Part shown: positions 24,680 through 32,332 of the stretch, piece by piece | Numbering within the stretch: the stretch's first letter is position 1 | Layout: the number at the start of each line of letters is the position of its first letter | Source of the DNA: Deltaproteobacteria bacterium | GTDB taxonomy: Bacteria; Desulfobacterota; GWC2-55-46 | Assembly (NCBI GenBank): GCA_016182655.1 | Contig: JACPGB010000012.1 | Span: 1-64,000 of the forward strand | Direction of reading: 5' to 3' | DNA: 64,000 bases | The notes under the pieces: model-generated | Told to the model about the DNA's origin: nothing | Seen by the model: only the letters and a program-made list of their open reading frames with translations | Databases searched by the model: none | Translations under genes and position numbers: made by a program

Positions 24680-27478
24680 ATGACCAAGAGGCTCATAAAA
24701 ACGATATGGAAGTGGAGCTGGGTATTCACCCTGCCGATCACGGCCGCATTTCTCATATGGGCGTTCGACTCATGGCAGTTCTACTCCAACTTTTCGCTCC
24801 GATACGGCGGCACGACTACGGTCGGCCTCTTCGATTCAGGGGAGATAAGCGCCGCATACATTTCGAACGGCCTCAAGAGCTTTATCGCGCCTGACCTGCA
24901 CGCTAAAGTGGAGAGGCTGGAAATGATGCACCTCTATGTAAAAGAGTCCGAGGTAAATAAGCTGAACGCCCGCCTCCCGGGCTCGGGGAGGGAGTATGTG
25001 GAAGCGAGCCTACTCTACCCCGACGGCAAGGTGCAAGGCGTGGAGGTGAGGTACAGGGGTGACTTCCCGTACCACTGGAGCGGAAAAAAGAAATCGCTCC
25101 GCGTCAAGACCCGCAAGGGGCGGTTATACAACGGCATGCGCCAGTTCAACCTCATCGTGCCGAAGACGAGGGACGTCTTCTCCAATTACCTGTCCTACGC
25201 GCTCGCCTCCCGCATGAACCTCATGACGCCCGAGGCCAAGTTCGTCGATTTATACATGAACGGGCGGTACTCGGGCGTCTATCTCTTTGTGGAACAGCTC
25301 GGCGAGCAGTTCCTCCGGAGGAATTCCCGGATGCCCGGAGACCTCTATGCAGGAGAGCTGGTCGGCAGAGACCTCGTCCCTGTCGTCGGCAGGGAGGTCT
25401 TCCAGACACCGGGGTTCTGGACGAAGGCGGCCGTCAATAACCACAACCCGCCGGAATTCAACGAGCCTATGAAGGAGCTTACGAAGGCCGTTTACTCCGA
25501 AGACCCCGAGAGGCTTTTAAGCCTGATAGATATGGATGCGTGGGCGCGCCTTGCCGCGTTCATAACCATCTGCCGCACGACGCACTTCGACATCACCCAC
25601 AACTGGAGGCTTTATTTCGACCCGGCAAAGGGCAGGTTCGAGCCGGTCGTCTGGGACCCGCTCGGGTGGAGCTACGACGCCTTTGTCCCGAACATCGAAA
25701 AGCAGTCGAACACGATGGACATCATATCGAGCTTCGTATTCGAGCGGTTGCATTCTGACCACCGTTTTCTGGCGGCCAAGCATAAGCTTGTCGAAGAGTT
25801 CTTCGCCTCCGGAGGGGCCGAATATCTTACCGGGCTCATGGATGCGACCGGGCCGCTCAAGGCCTCCATCAAGCGCGACCGGAACATCGTCGTCAACATG
25901 TCGCGGTTCTTTTCGCCGCCGATGGTGTTAAAGGAGATGGAGGATTTCAGGCGCTTGACCGTCGCGAGCCTTGAAGAGGTCAAGGCGGCCTATTCGGCGG
26001 AGCCGTCCGCGTCATGGGACATTGAAAAAGGAAAGTTATGGGTGACGGTCGACGGGTTTACGCCTGTAAAATTTTTGGAAGTGGAATTCGCCTCGCCCCA
26101 GCGCGGCGTATCAAAAGCGACTATAGGCTTTCAGAAAGACGGTGCGTCTATTTCAAAGGATATATCGCGGCATGTGACCGTGAACGGGAATGTCGTAAGG
26201 GTCGCCGCGCCTCTTTTTGCAAGGCGGGCAATGACCTTTCCCTGGGCGCCGGACTCATCCGGCATCGTCAAGGACGCGGTAATAGAGCCCGCGAGCTATA
26301 TGATAAGCCTTGCGGGGACAAGAGGGCAGATAATCGGCGTGCGCGCGGGCTACGCAGGCGGACAGGTCGCTGAGCTTGAAAAAGCCGCTGGAATGGAGCA
26401 ATACCCGCTCGACGGGAATTACTCAGTAGTGCCGGTAGAAGAGACTGTAAAGGCGTACGCCTGGTCCGGCGAGGTCGTCATAGACGGGGTCATGCGGATA
26501 GACGGAGACCTGACCATCGCCCCTGGCACGAGGGTAAGCTTTACTCCGAATTCATCGTTAGTAATTCGGGGCAAACTATTCGCCGGGGGCGAGGAGGGCA
26601 GGCTTGTAGTCTTCGGGCCTCTCCGGAAAGGGCAGGAGCCGTGGGGGGCGGTCGTGCTTGATGGACGCGGCGCTAACGGCTCAACGCTCAAGCACTGCGT
26701 CTTCTCCGGAGGTAGCGGCCTGCGGGACAGATTCGTCGAGTACTCGGCCATGCTCTCGATCCATGCCGTAAAGGGTGTGGTCGTGGACAACTGCGTCTTC
26801 TCGGACAACAAGGTCGTAGACGACATGGTGCACGCGGTCTACTCCGGTATGACCATCAGGCGGAGCCTCTTTACCGGGGCCAACCGCGACGGGCTCGATC
26901 TCGATTATACGGACGCTACGATAATGGAATCCCGTTTTACAGGGAGCGGCAACGACGGGCTCGACCTCATGAGTAGCCAGGTCGTTGTCCTCGGCTCCGA
27001 GATGATCGGTTCGGGCGACAAGGGTGTGTCCGTCGGCGAAGGCGCGAAGGTCTTTGTATGGAACACGCGGATAACGGGGAACGAGATAGGCGTGCAGGCA
27101 AAGGATGGCTCGAGCGCGTTCATCTATAACACGGAGCTAACCGGCAACAAGAAGACGATAGACGCGTACAAGAAGAACTGGCAGTACGGAGACGGCGGCC
27201 ATGTCTTCGTCTCCAAGAGCAGTATGAGGGGCGCGGGCGCGGCGCTTACCGCAGACAAGGACTCGTCGCTCAGGGTCTTTGATTCGTTCTTCGAGGGCGA
27301 GACCGGCGGGAAACGCAAAAACATACTTATCCACGAGACGGTCGATACCGAAAGCGCCTTCGAGCGCAGGGCTCGGACAAAGGAGGCCTTTGTCCCTTCA
27401 TTCGAACTGCCCGCCTTCATCGAGCCCTACCTTGAGATGATGGACCCTACGGTAAGGGGGAGGACGGCGGAGAACTGA
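24680..27478 (+). CDS. CotH-like kinase with C-terminal right-handed beta-helix (copy 2)
   Basis: 932 residues, paralogue of the 9560-12367 product over the full length. Signal anchor (about 12-30), CotH-type kinase domain with RYRGDFPYHW, KSLRVKTRK, HNWRLYFD and VWDPLGW as the likely catalytic acidic residues, then a parallel beta-helix (about 640-860) with NDGLDLMSSQV and GDKGVSVGEGAKV turns. Unlike copy 1 there is no VTC or DUF4956 gene behind it: the next feature is a terminator and then a tRNA-Glu fragment marking the island edge. Extracytoplasmic protein kinase by analogy; substrate unknown. Confidence 0.83.
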   Translation: MTKRLIKTIWKWSWVFTLPITAAFLIWAFDSWQFYSNFSLRYGGTTTVGLFDSGEISAAYISNGLKSFIAPDLHAKVERLEMMHLYVKESEVNKLNARLPGSGREYVEASLLYPDGKVQGVEVRYRGDFPYHWSGKKKSLRVKTRKGRLYNGMRQFNLIVPKTRDVFSNYLSYALASRMNLMTPEAKFVDLYMNGRYSGVYLFVEQLGEQFLRRNSRMPGDLYAGELVGRDLVPVVGREVFQTPGFWTKAAVNNHNPPEFNEPMKELTKAVYSEDPERLLSLIDMDAWARLAAFITICRTTHFDITHNWRLYFDPAKGRFEPVVWDPLGWSYDAFVPNIEKQSNTMDIISSFVFERLHSDHRFLAAKHKLVEEFFASGGAEYLTGLMDATGPLKASIKRDRNIVVNMSRFFSPPMVLKEMEDFRRLTVASLEEVKAAYSAEPSASWDIEKGKLWVTVDGFTPVKFLEVEFASPQRGVSKATIGFQKDGASISKDISRHVTVNGNVVRVAAPLFARRAMTFPWAPDSSGIVKDAVIEPASYMISLAGTRGQIIGVRAGYAGGQVAELEKAAGMEQYPLDGNYSVVPVEETVKAYAWSGEVVIDGVMRIDGDLTIAPGTRVSFTPNSSLVIRGKLFAGGEEGRLVVFGPLRKGQEPWGAVVLDGRGANGSTLKHCVFSGGSGLRDRFVEYSAMLSIHAVKGVVVDNCVFSDNKVVDDMVHAVYSGMTIRRSLFTGANRDGLDLDYTDATIMESRFTGSGNDGLDLMSSQVVVLGSEMIGSGDKGVSVGEGAKVFVWNTRITGNEIGVQAKDGSSAFIYNTELTGNKKTIDAYKKNWQYGDGGHVFVSKSSMRGAGAALTADKDSSLRVFDSFFEGETGGKRKNILIHETVDTESAFERRARTKEAFVPSFELPAFIEPYLEMMDPTVRGRTAEN

Positions 27479-27489
27479 GTCGTCAGACG

Positions 27490-27530
27490 AAGAAGCCCTG
27501 AAATCGGAAGATTTCAGGGCTTCTTATTTT
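27490..27530 (+). terminator. Terminator of the second TPR-CotH operon
   Basis: 13-bp stem GAAGCCCTGAAAT / ATTTCAGGGCTTC with a CGGAAG loop followed by TTATTTT. Immediately downstream begins the tRNA-Glu 3'-end copy, so on the minus strand the same hairpin would sit after a tRNA. Confidence 0.85.
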
Positions 27531-27531
27531 C

Positions 27532-27572
27532 TGGCGTCCTACCGGGATTCGAACCCGGGTTTCAGCCTTGAG
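27532..27572 (-). repeat. Outer att copy: 3' fragment of tRNA-Glu
   Basis: 41 bases matching the tRNA-Glu gene from its CCA end through the T-arm to CTCAAGG of the anticodon loop, with one deleted base in the acceptor stem and one substitution in the variable region. Beyond 27572 the match stops, so this is a truncated gene copy and not a functional tRNA. It marks the left end of the island. A second tRNA-like T-arm may follow at 27589-27640 (CAGGCTCGAACCTATG on the plus strand), uncertain. Confidence 0.75.
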
Positions 27573-27848
27573 TGCTCGGTCTGATAAGGTGCGCACAGGC
27601 TCGAACCTATGCCCTGCTAATTAGCAATCAAGACATAATTAAAGAAAAATTAAAATTCTGGAGAGAATTATTTTCTTGCATTTTATCTTTAAAAACGAGA
27701 ACTTAGAAAAGGAGATGTAGAATATATACATTTATATTATAAATGTCCGCAATAATGCTATTTGCAACATATTGCTTTTTATGCTAAATTTTATATATTT
27801 TAGTATATAAATAACCTTATCGTATAAAGGGCATCGAAAATTCATCCT

Positions 27849-28538
27849 ATGCTCATAAATCCTGAAATTAGCAATGTAAGTATAGTTTTGGTAGGGAATT
27901 TCAATCCTATTATTTTTAGGCCAGAATGGTTTGAGAAACATGATATACTTAGCAAAGATGATACTGAAAAAACTAAAGTCAAAATTGTTCACCCAGAGAT
28001 ATCTGACTTTCAAAACGAATGGCTAAATCTTCAGGTACAGACTAGTAAATTTACGGTTAGCACATCAGAACCGCCATATGTAAAATTATTTGATTTTGTT
28101 GTTAAAACTTTCAAGGAGTACTTAAGCCATACTCCAATCTCTAAGTTAGGTATTAATAGAGAAGTTCATTTCAGTGCAAATGATTTAGCCAATCGAGATC
28201 GAATTGGTAAAATACTTGCTCCACGCGAGCCTTGGGGAGAATGGGGAAAACTTATTGATGCTGGCGAAGGCGAAGAGCATGGTGGAATGGCTAACTTAAC
28301 TATGCAGATAAAAAAACTAGATGATCGAGAGAAGGGAATGATTAATATTACAGTACAGCCCTCATCTAAGGCGTATGCTGGGATATTGGTTAGTGTCAAT
28401 GATCATTTTGAGCTTTCAGACACTACCACTACTGGATATCTTGATAGTAATAAGATTATGGATTTGCTTGTAAAAAAGTTTGATACATCGTTGGAAAATT
28501 CTGAAAAAATAATAAATCAAATTATGGGACTTGTATGA
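27849..28538 (+). CDS. Unknown protein, first gene of the AT-rich metallo-beta-lactamase operon
   Basis: 229 residues, no signal peptide. Layout by eye: a beta-strand start (SIVLVGNFNPIIFRP), an aromatic-rich middle (YVKLFDFVVKTFKEYLSH), then PISKLGINREVHFS, a charged glycine-rich loop, and a C-terminal helix after a TTTTGYLDSNKIM turn. The order of short strand, VGxF opening, GIN-x-x-HF strand and final long helix reminds me of TIGR04255-type proteins, but this is only an impression. No catalytic motif. Overlaps the next gene by 4 bases (ATGA). AT-rich codon use unlike its neighbours indicates transfer. The ribosome binding site is poor; the preceding 250 bases are very AT-rich with TATAAA-like boxes. 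Confidence 0.72.
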   Translation: MLINPEISNVSIVLVGNFNPIIFRPEWFEKHDILSKDDTEKTKVKIVHPEISDFQNEWLNLQVQTSKFTVSTSEPPYVKLFDFVVKTFKEYLSHTPISKLGINREVHFSANDLANRDRIGKILAPREPWGEWGKLIDAGEGEEHGGMANLTMQIKKLDDREKGMINITVQPSSKAYAGILVSVNDHFELSDTTTTGYLDSNKIMDLLVKKFDTSLENSEKIINQIMGLV

Positions 28539-29110
28539 GCATTTATGTGCAGCAGGCTGAAACCACTTATTTGGACCTCCGTCCTGTAGAGTCATCTACA
28601 ACAAATATGTCAGCTACAAGAGGAGATGTGCTTAAAAAAATGTATCTTACAAATAAGCCTGTTGTTGAACAAGGTAGTGCAGAAAAAATTGATCAAATTG
28701 GGTTGCGAAGTGAAAGTAAACCAGAAACTGATCGCGTAATCTCTCTCCCTAGTTTTAAAGCGGTTACTGAGCAGGCGATTACCCCTATTGCGTTGCTCCA
28801 AGAATGGGAAGGTTATGTTGAATGTATTAATGAAAATGAATTTACTGCATCCTTAGTAGATATTACTAAAAAAAAGAATATAGCAGAGGAGGAAGCCGAT
28901 TTTCCGATTGAAGATTTAAATCAGGATGACAAGAGGCTTTTGAAACCAGGTGCAGTCTTTAGATGGCTTATCGGTTATCGCTCGATAGGTGGTACTAAAG
29001 AGCGGTTTTCAAAAATCGTATTCAGACGAATGCCCCAATGGACTGCGAGAGATTTTGAGGCAGCCCGTACAAAGGCAAAATATATTTCGCGCACGATTGT
29101 ATGGGAATAA
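28535..29110 (+). CDS. Unknown protein, second gene of the AT-rich operon
   Basis: 191 residues in two parts. Residues 1-85 look low in structure (polar, MSATRGDVLKKM). Residues about 86-191 look like a small beta-barrel domain: LLQEWEGYVECINENEFTAS, then DFPIEDLNQDDKRLLKPGA, FRWLIGYR, and FSKIVFRRMPQW, ending in a helix. This second part could bind a partner or nucleic acid, but no named family is recognised. It overlaps both neighbours (4 bases upstream, 10 bases downstream), so all three proteins are translationally coupled and probably act together. Confidence 0.72.
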   Translation: MSIYVQQAETTYLDLRPVESSTTNMSATRGDVLKKMYLTNKPVVEQGSAEKIDQIGLRSESKPETDRVISLPSFKAVTEQAITPIALLQEWEGYVECINENEFTASLVDITKKKNIAEEEADFPIEDLNQDDKRLLKPGAVFRWLIGYRSIGGTKERFSKIVFRRMPQWTARDFEAARTKAKYISRTIVWE

Positions 29111-30228
29111 GCACTGTTAAACCAGTTCCTCCCCAAGCAAATCAAATTGAAATTACGCTCATTGGCCCAGGTTATGGAGAATCAACACTAGTACATATAG
29201 GTAACGATAAATGGGTAATTATAGACTCCTGTATTGATTCTGCAACATCAGAACCCGCCGCAATCTCTTACCTTCGGTCTATCGGAGTTAACCCGGAGAT
29301 ATCAGTAGTTCTTATCATTGCCACACATTGGCATGATGATCATGTGCGTGGCATAAGTAAGGTTCTGGAATCATGTCCAAATGCAATTTTTTGTGCCTCA
29401 AGTGTGCTTAGCAAGGAAGAGTTCTTGAATTATGTCCTTCCATTTGATGAATACAATCCAATAGCTGCTGGTTCAGGAATTAAAGAATTGAAGGAAATGT
29501 TTCGTATTCTATGTAATAAGAAGAGACATAAAATAGGTGCAATAATGAATAGGAGAATATACTATATCCCTGCAAGTGATACCGAGCCAGAATGCAGTGT
29601 TTGGACTCTTTCTCCGTCGGACAAACAAGTTGATCTTTTTCTTAATTCCTTAGCAGAGCTTATTCCAGAAGTCAAAACTACGAAATACCGTGTGGTTGAA
29701 CCTAGTGATATATCAAATCATCTAAGTATTGTAACTTGGATAGAGGTTGGAGATTTTGCAATCCTTCTTGGAGGTGACAAGAGGGAAACTAAAGACTATG
29801 ATACCGGTTGGTCAGTTATTATAAAATCTAAAGAGAGACCACAACGCAGGGCTTGTATTTATAAAGTGTCTCATCATGGCTCAAGCAATGCTCATAATGA
29901 TGGTATTTGGACTGAGATGCTGCTTTCTCAACCTTATGCATTATTAACTACATATAATCGAGGAAGAAGAAAGTTGCCGACTTCTGCAGATGTCTCAAGG
30001 ATAGAAACTTTTACAGGGAATGGTTATTCAACCTCAAGGTTATCAACTGTCAAATCGAAAACTCGTCGTTCACCTGCTGTCGAAAAAACTATAAAAGGTA
30101 AAATAAGAATTCGCAGTATTCAACCGCGAACTGGCATGATTAGGTTAAGACAAACAATAAATGAATTGGGGTCTTGGTCCGTTGAACTTTCAGATTCTGC
30201 TTGCAAATTGAAGGAAGTACATTCATAA
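29101..30228 (+). CDS. Metallo-beta-lactamase-fold hydrolase, third gene of the AT-rich operon
   Basis: 375 residues. Metal-binding motifs of the metallo-beta-lactamase fold are complete: HWHDDH (H76, H78, D80, H81), D226 in LLGGDKRE, and H258/H259 in KVSHHGSSN. The SHHGSSN and LLGGD motifs are of the ComEC/Rec2 C-terminal type, which in related enzymes acts as a phosphodiesterase or nuclease on nucleic acids or nucleotides. No signal peptide or membrane helix, so it is a free-standing cytosolic enzyme. The basic tail (about 310-345, many K/R) could contact nucleic acid. It begins inside the end of the previous gene. Substrate unknown. Confidence 0.85.
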   Translation: MGISTVKPVPPQANQIEITLIGPGYGESTLVHIGNDKWVIIDSCIDSATSEPAAISYLRSIGVNPEISVVLIIATHWHDDHVRGISKVLESCPNAIFCASSVLSKEEFLNYVLPFDEYNPIAAGSGIKELKEMFRILCNKKRHKIGAIMNRRIYYIPASDTEPECSVWTLSPSDKQVDLFLNSLAELIPEVKTTKYRVVEPSDISNHLSIVTWIEVGDFAILLGGDKRETKDYDTGWSVIIKSKERPQRRACIYKVSHHGSSNAHNDGIWTEMLLSQPYALLTTYNRGRRKLPTSADVSRIETFTGNGYSTSRLSTVKSKTRRSPAVEKTIKGKIRIRSIQPRTGMIRLRQTINELGSWSVELSDSACKLKEVHS

Positions 30229-30400
30229 AAAAAAGAACCTAATTGCTTTATGTAAAAGTACCTCCTTTCTTAAGAAAGGCGTATTGTGGGTCTTGTTTTC
30301 AATTCCTTTAGGGATGGAGTAATCAGAAAAGTACCATGTTTTTCGTCCATCTTATCCTACTTTATACCATATTGTCTTAGACGACAGAGCCAACAAAAAA

Positions 30401-30436
30401 GCCCTGAAACCATATGGTTTCAGGGCTTTGTATTTT
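30401..30436. terminator. Hairpin next to the middle att copy
   Basis: Perfect palindrome GCCCTGAAACC-AT-ATGGTTTCAGGGC region (30401-30426) followed by TTTGTATTTT, flanked by A6. The arrangement (hairpin, TATTTTCTGG, tRNA 3' end) repeats that at 27490-27540. Upstream, 30229-30400 holds only a 16-bp palindrome CCTTTCTTAAGAAAGG (30264-30279) and no gene. Confidence 0.75.
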
Positions 30437-30437
30437 C

Positions 30438-30471
30438 TGGCGGTCCTACCGGGATTCGAACCCGGGTTTTT
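30438..30471 (-). repeat. Middle att copy: 3' fragment of tRNA-Glu
   Basis: 34 bases identical to the 3' end of the intact tRNA-Glu gene (CCA end through T-arm). The match ends just before the anticodon arm. It separates the AT-rich operon from the higBA segment. Confidence 0.8.
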
Positions 30472-30503
30472 AGAGCTCGTCTCGCTGAAAGCTTTCAAAG
30501 CCC

Positions 30504-30782
30504 TTAAGCCGCCTTTAGCTGTTTGACCTTCAGCTTTTTTTTCCGCATCTCCCAAAGGTCATACTGCATCTGCTGATTCAACCAGCTCTCGGGCGTAGTG
30601 TTGAAGGCTATGGAAAGTCTTACAGCCATTTCAGGGCTTATCCCTGCGCGGCCATTGATAAGCTCGGAAAGGGTCTTACGGCTTACGCCAAGGGCCTTTG
30701 CCGTCTCGGTTATGGAGAGCCCCAAAGGCTCGATGCAGAGTTTCTTTATGACTTCCCCCGGATGGGGAGGGTTGTGCATCAT
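30504..30782 (-). CDS. higA: HigA-type antitoxin
   Basis: 92 residues, XRE-family helix-turn-helix ([20 protein letters not shown]) preceded by the HPGEVI signature of the HigA addiction-module group. It neutralises the HigB toxin encoded immediately upstream (13-base gap) and should repress the operon by binding the promoter palindrome. Toxin-first order is typical of higBA. Confidence 0.92.
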   Translation of the reverse strand: MMHNPPHPGEVIKKLCIEPLGLSITETAKALGVSRKTLSELINGRAGISPEMAVRLSIAFNTTPESWLNQQMQYDLWEMRKKKLKVKQLKAA

Positions 30783-30795
30783 GGCTTATCTCCTT

Positions 30796-31074
30796 TCAAT
30801 GGTAGTCCAGATAATCGACCACATGGGCGTCGTGCCCCTCGAATTTAAATATTAGCCTCCAATTGCCGCTTACCTCTACGGACCAGAAGCCCTTTAGTTC
30901 CCCTGTCAGCTTATGTAGCCGCAGTCCCGGAAGGTTCATGTCCTCAGCCTCATAGGCGGCGTCAAGCCTCGCAAGTATCAGCCGCAACCTGTCCGCGTGC
31001 TTCGCCTGGATTCCAACCTTGCTGCCGGTAGAGTAAAAGGCCTTCAGTCCCTTATGGCGAAAGCTCTTTATCAT
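30796..31074 (-). CDS. higB: HigB-type mRNA interferase toxin (RelE superfamily)
   Basis: 92 residues, RelE/ParE-like fold: MIKSFRHKGLKAFY start, central LPGLRLHKLTGELKGFWSV and C-terminal GNWRLIFKFEGHDAHVVDYLDYH with the conserved Arg. HigB toxins cut mRNA at the ribosome. The start codon matches the family start exactly and sits at the inferred transcription start, so the mRNA may be leaderless. Confidence 0.92.
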   Translation of the reverse strand: MIKSFRHKGLKAFYSTGSKVGIQAKHADRLRLILARLDAAYEAEDMNLPGLRLHKLTGELKGFWSVEVSGNWRLIFKFEGHDAHVVDYLDYH

Positions 31075-31080
31075 TTGCTG

Positions 31081-31109
31081 ATTGTAACCCTATGCGTTAC
31101 GGTATGCAA
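31081..31109 (-). promoter_or_regulatory. higBA promoter with overlapping palindromic operator
   Basis: On the minus strand: -35 TTGCAT (31109-31104), 17-base spacer, -10 TACAAT (31086-31081). A palindrome GTAAC-N7-GTTAC (31084-31100) overlaps the -10 and is the likely HigA operator. Confidence 0.65.
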
Positions 31110-31238
31110 GGGCTTTTTTCAATTTGTCATATAAGCGGTATTTGACGGGGGGCGGTACTCGATTGAAGGCGGTTACGATTTGGTCACGGAGGCAAAAAAG
31201 AAAAGGGCTTGAGTTTCCTCAAACCCCTTGAAAATGCT

Positions 31239-31314
31239 TGGCGGTCCTACCGGGATTCGAACCCGGGTTTTAGCCTTGAGAGGGCCACGTCCTAGGCCTC
31301 TAGACGATAGGACC
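31239..31314 (-). tRNA. tRNA-Glu (anticodon CTC)
   Basis: 76 bases including encoded CCA. Acceptor stem GGTCCTA/TAGGACC, T-arm CCGGG-TTCGAAT-CCCGG, anticodon loop CTCTCAA giving CTC (Glu, codon GAG). On the minus strand; its 3' end is the attachment site of the island at 27532-31238. A hairpin at 31205-31227 follows it and is its likely terminator. The remaining parts of 31110-31389 hold no gene. Confidence 0.93.
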
Positions 31315-31389
31315 GGAAAAGTTTAACTCAAGAAAGATAACCCATGACGAGAGCAATTGTCAACCGGAAATAAGCCTGAGCGCGAAAAT

Positions 31390-32301
31390 CTACTCGGAGG
31401 CCGCCTTTATCGCCTTTATGATGGTCTCGGTGGAGGCCTTGAGCAATTCTGTCGCCTTGCCCTTCTCGCCCTTCTCCAGAGCCGCGGCGGCCTCGTCCTT
31501 CAAGGCCATGCCGTCGCTTAAAAGGCGCGAGGGCCCTGCCTTGTCCTCGGTAACTACCTGGGTGGCGAAGTAGATATACGAGTTGTTCTTCTTGAGCTCG
31601 TAGGCGAGCATGGCCGCCTCGTCTGTCACGGACGGCTTGGGGAAGGTGATGATGTCGTTCTGCGACCTCTTTATCTCCTTTACGGCGGCGGTCGAGAGCC
31701 TGTAGGCCTTGTTGAGGTCTTCAAGCGCGCCGTCTATAAGTCCGGCGGCGAGGTTCTTCTTCGCGGAGACATAAAGCGCCTTCGTCTCCTTGAGCTTTTC
31801 GTTCGCGGACGCGTTGGCGTTCTGGGCAAGCAGCCTCTCCGCGGTCCTTATGAATATCTCGACCTCGTCCATCGACTTCCTTATCATCGCTTCTTTTTTC
31901 TCTACCTCGTGCTTCTCGCGGAGGACCAGCTCCTCCACTATGACGGAGTCCCTTAAGGTCGAGTCCTTCTGGTTCTTCGAGAGAATGATGGCGCTTACGG
32001 CCAGATGGGTGGATTCGGCAATGTCCTCGAGCGCGAACTCGTACTCGCCTTTCCTGTAATGCGCCATGCCCTCCACGGCGGCCTTCTCCGCCATCTTGAG
32101 GAAGGTGGCCGCCTCCTTGCCCGCACCCTCCGATACTATCTGTCCGGCGGCCTTGAGGAACGCCTCGTTTGTCTTCATCTTGCGTTCAAGGGTCTTTACG
32201 GTCCGGGCCTTTGCCTCGCCGTTTTCCTGGCCCGACGCAATGGCCGGAGACCATGCAAACGAGATGGTTAGAGCGAGCATTATCGCGAGAACCTTTAGCA
32301 T
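31390..32301 (-). CDS. Exported helical protein of unknown function
   Basis: 303 residues from the ATG at 32301, which has a perfect AAGGAGGT 5 bases upstream; that sequence contains the in-frame ATG at 32316, so the longer start is rejected. Signal peptide (LKVLAIMLALTISFAWSPAIA), then almost entirely helical and rich in Lys, Glu and Ala, with three similar helical-hairpin segments (AVEGMAHYRKGEYEFALEDI; AAGLIDGALEDLNKAYRL; ALEKGEKGKATELLK), TPR-like. It lies 31 bases downstream of the exported M1 peptidase gene and may be cotranscribed. It resembles YfdX-type periplasmic proteins in composition only. Confidence 0.7.
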   Translation of the reverse strand: MLKVLAIMLALTISFAWSPAIASGQENGEAKARTVKTLERKMKTNEAFLKAAGQIVSEGAGKEAATFLKMAEKAAVEGMAHYRKGEYEFALEDIAESTHLAVSAIILSKNQKDSTLRDSVIVEELVLREKHEVEKKEAMIRKSMDEVEIFIRTAERLLAQNANASANEKLKETKALYVSAKKNLAAGLIDGALEDLNKAYRLSTAAVKEIKRSQNDIITFPKPSVTDEAAMLAYELKKNNSYIYFATQVVTEDKAGPSRLLSDGMALKDEAAAALEKGEKGKATELLKASTETIIKAIKAASE

Positions 32302-32332
32302 CGTTACCTCCTTCATGCCAACAATTAAAAAC

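Larger units (their letters stand above)
27532..31238. mobile_element. Accessory island in the 3' end of tRNA-Glu, built of two att-bounded segments
   Basis: The intact tRNA-Glu (31239-31314, minus strand) has its 3' end facing the island. Copies of that 3' end, all in the same orientation, lie at 27532-27572 and 30438-30471, so the island consists of segment 1 (27532-30437, AT-rich three-gene operon) and segment 2 (30438-31238, higBA). This is the pattern left by tyrosine-recombinase elements that integrate at tRNA 3' ends and restore the tRNA. No integrase gene is present, so the segments are remnants or were mobilised in trans. Segment 1 is strikingly AT-rich compared with its neighbours. 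Confidence 0.72.

Noticed and set aside
27589-27640. Second tRNA-like fragment (T-arm and possible GCT anticodon loop on the minus strand) beside the left att copy
   Set aside because: Stems are weak and the acceptor end is incomplete, so it is noted only as a possible decayed tRNA-Ser piece and not listed as a feature.
30286-30507. 73-residue frame ending in GGPTGIRTRVFRARL
   Set aside because: This peptide is the well-known false translation of a tRNA 3' end; the frame runs through the middle tRNA-Glu copy and a terminator.
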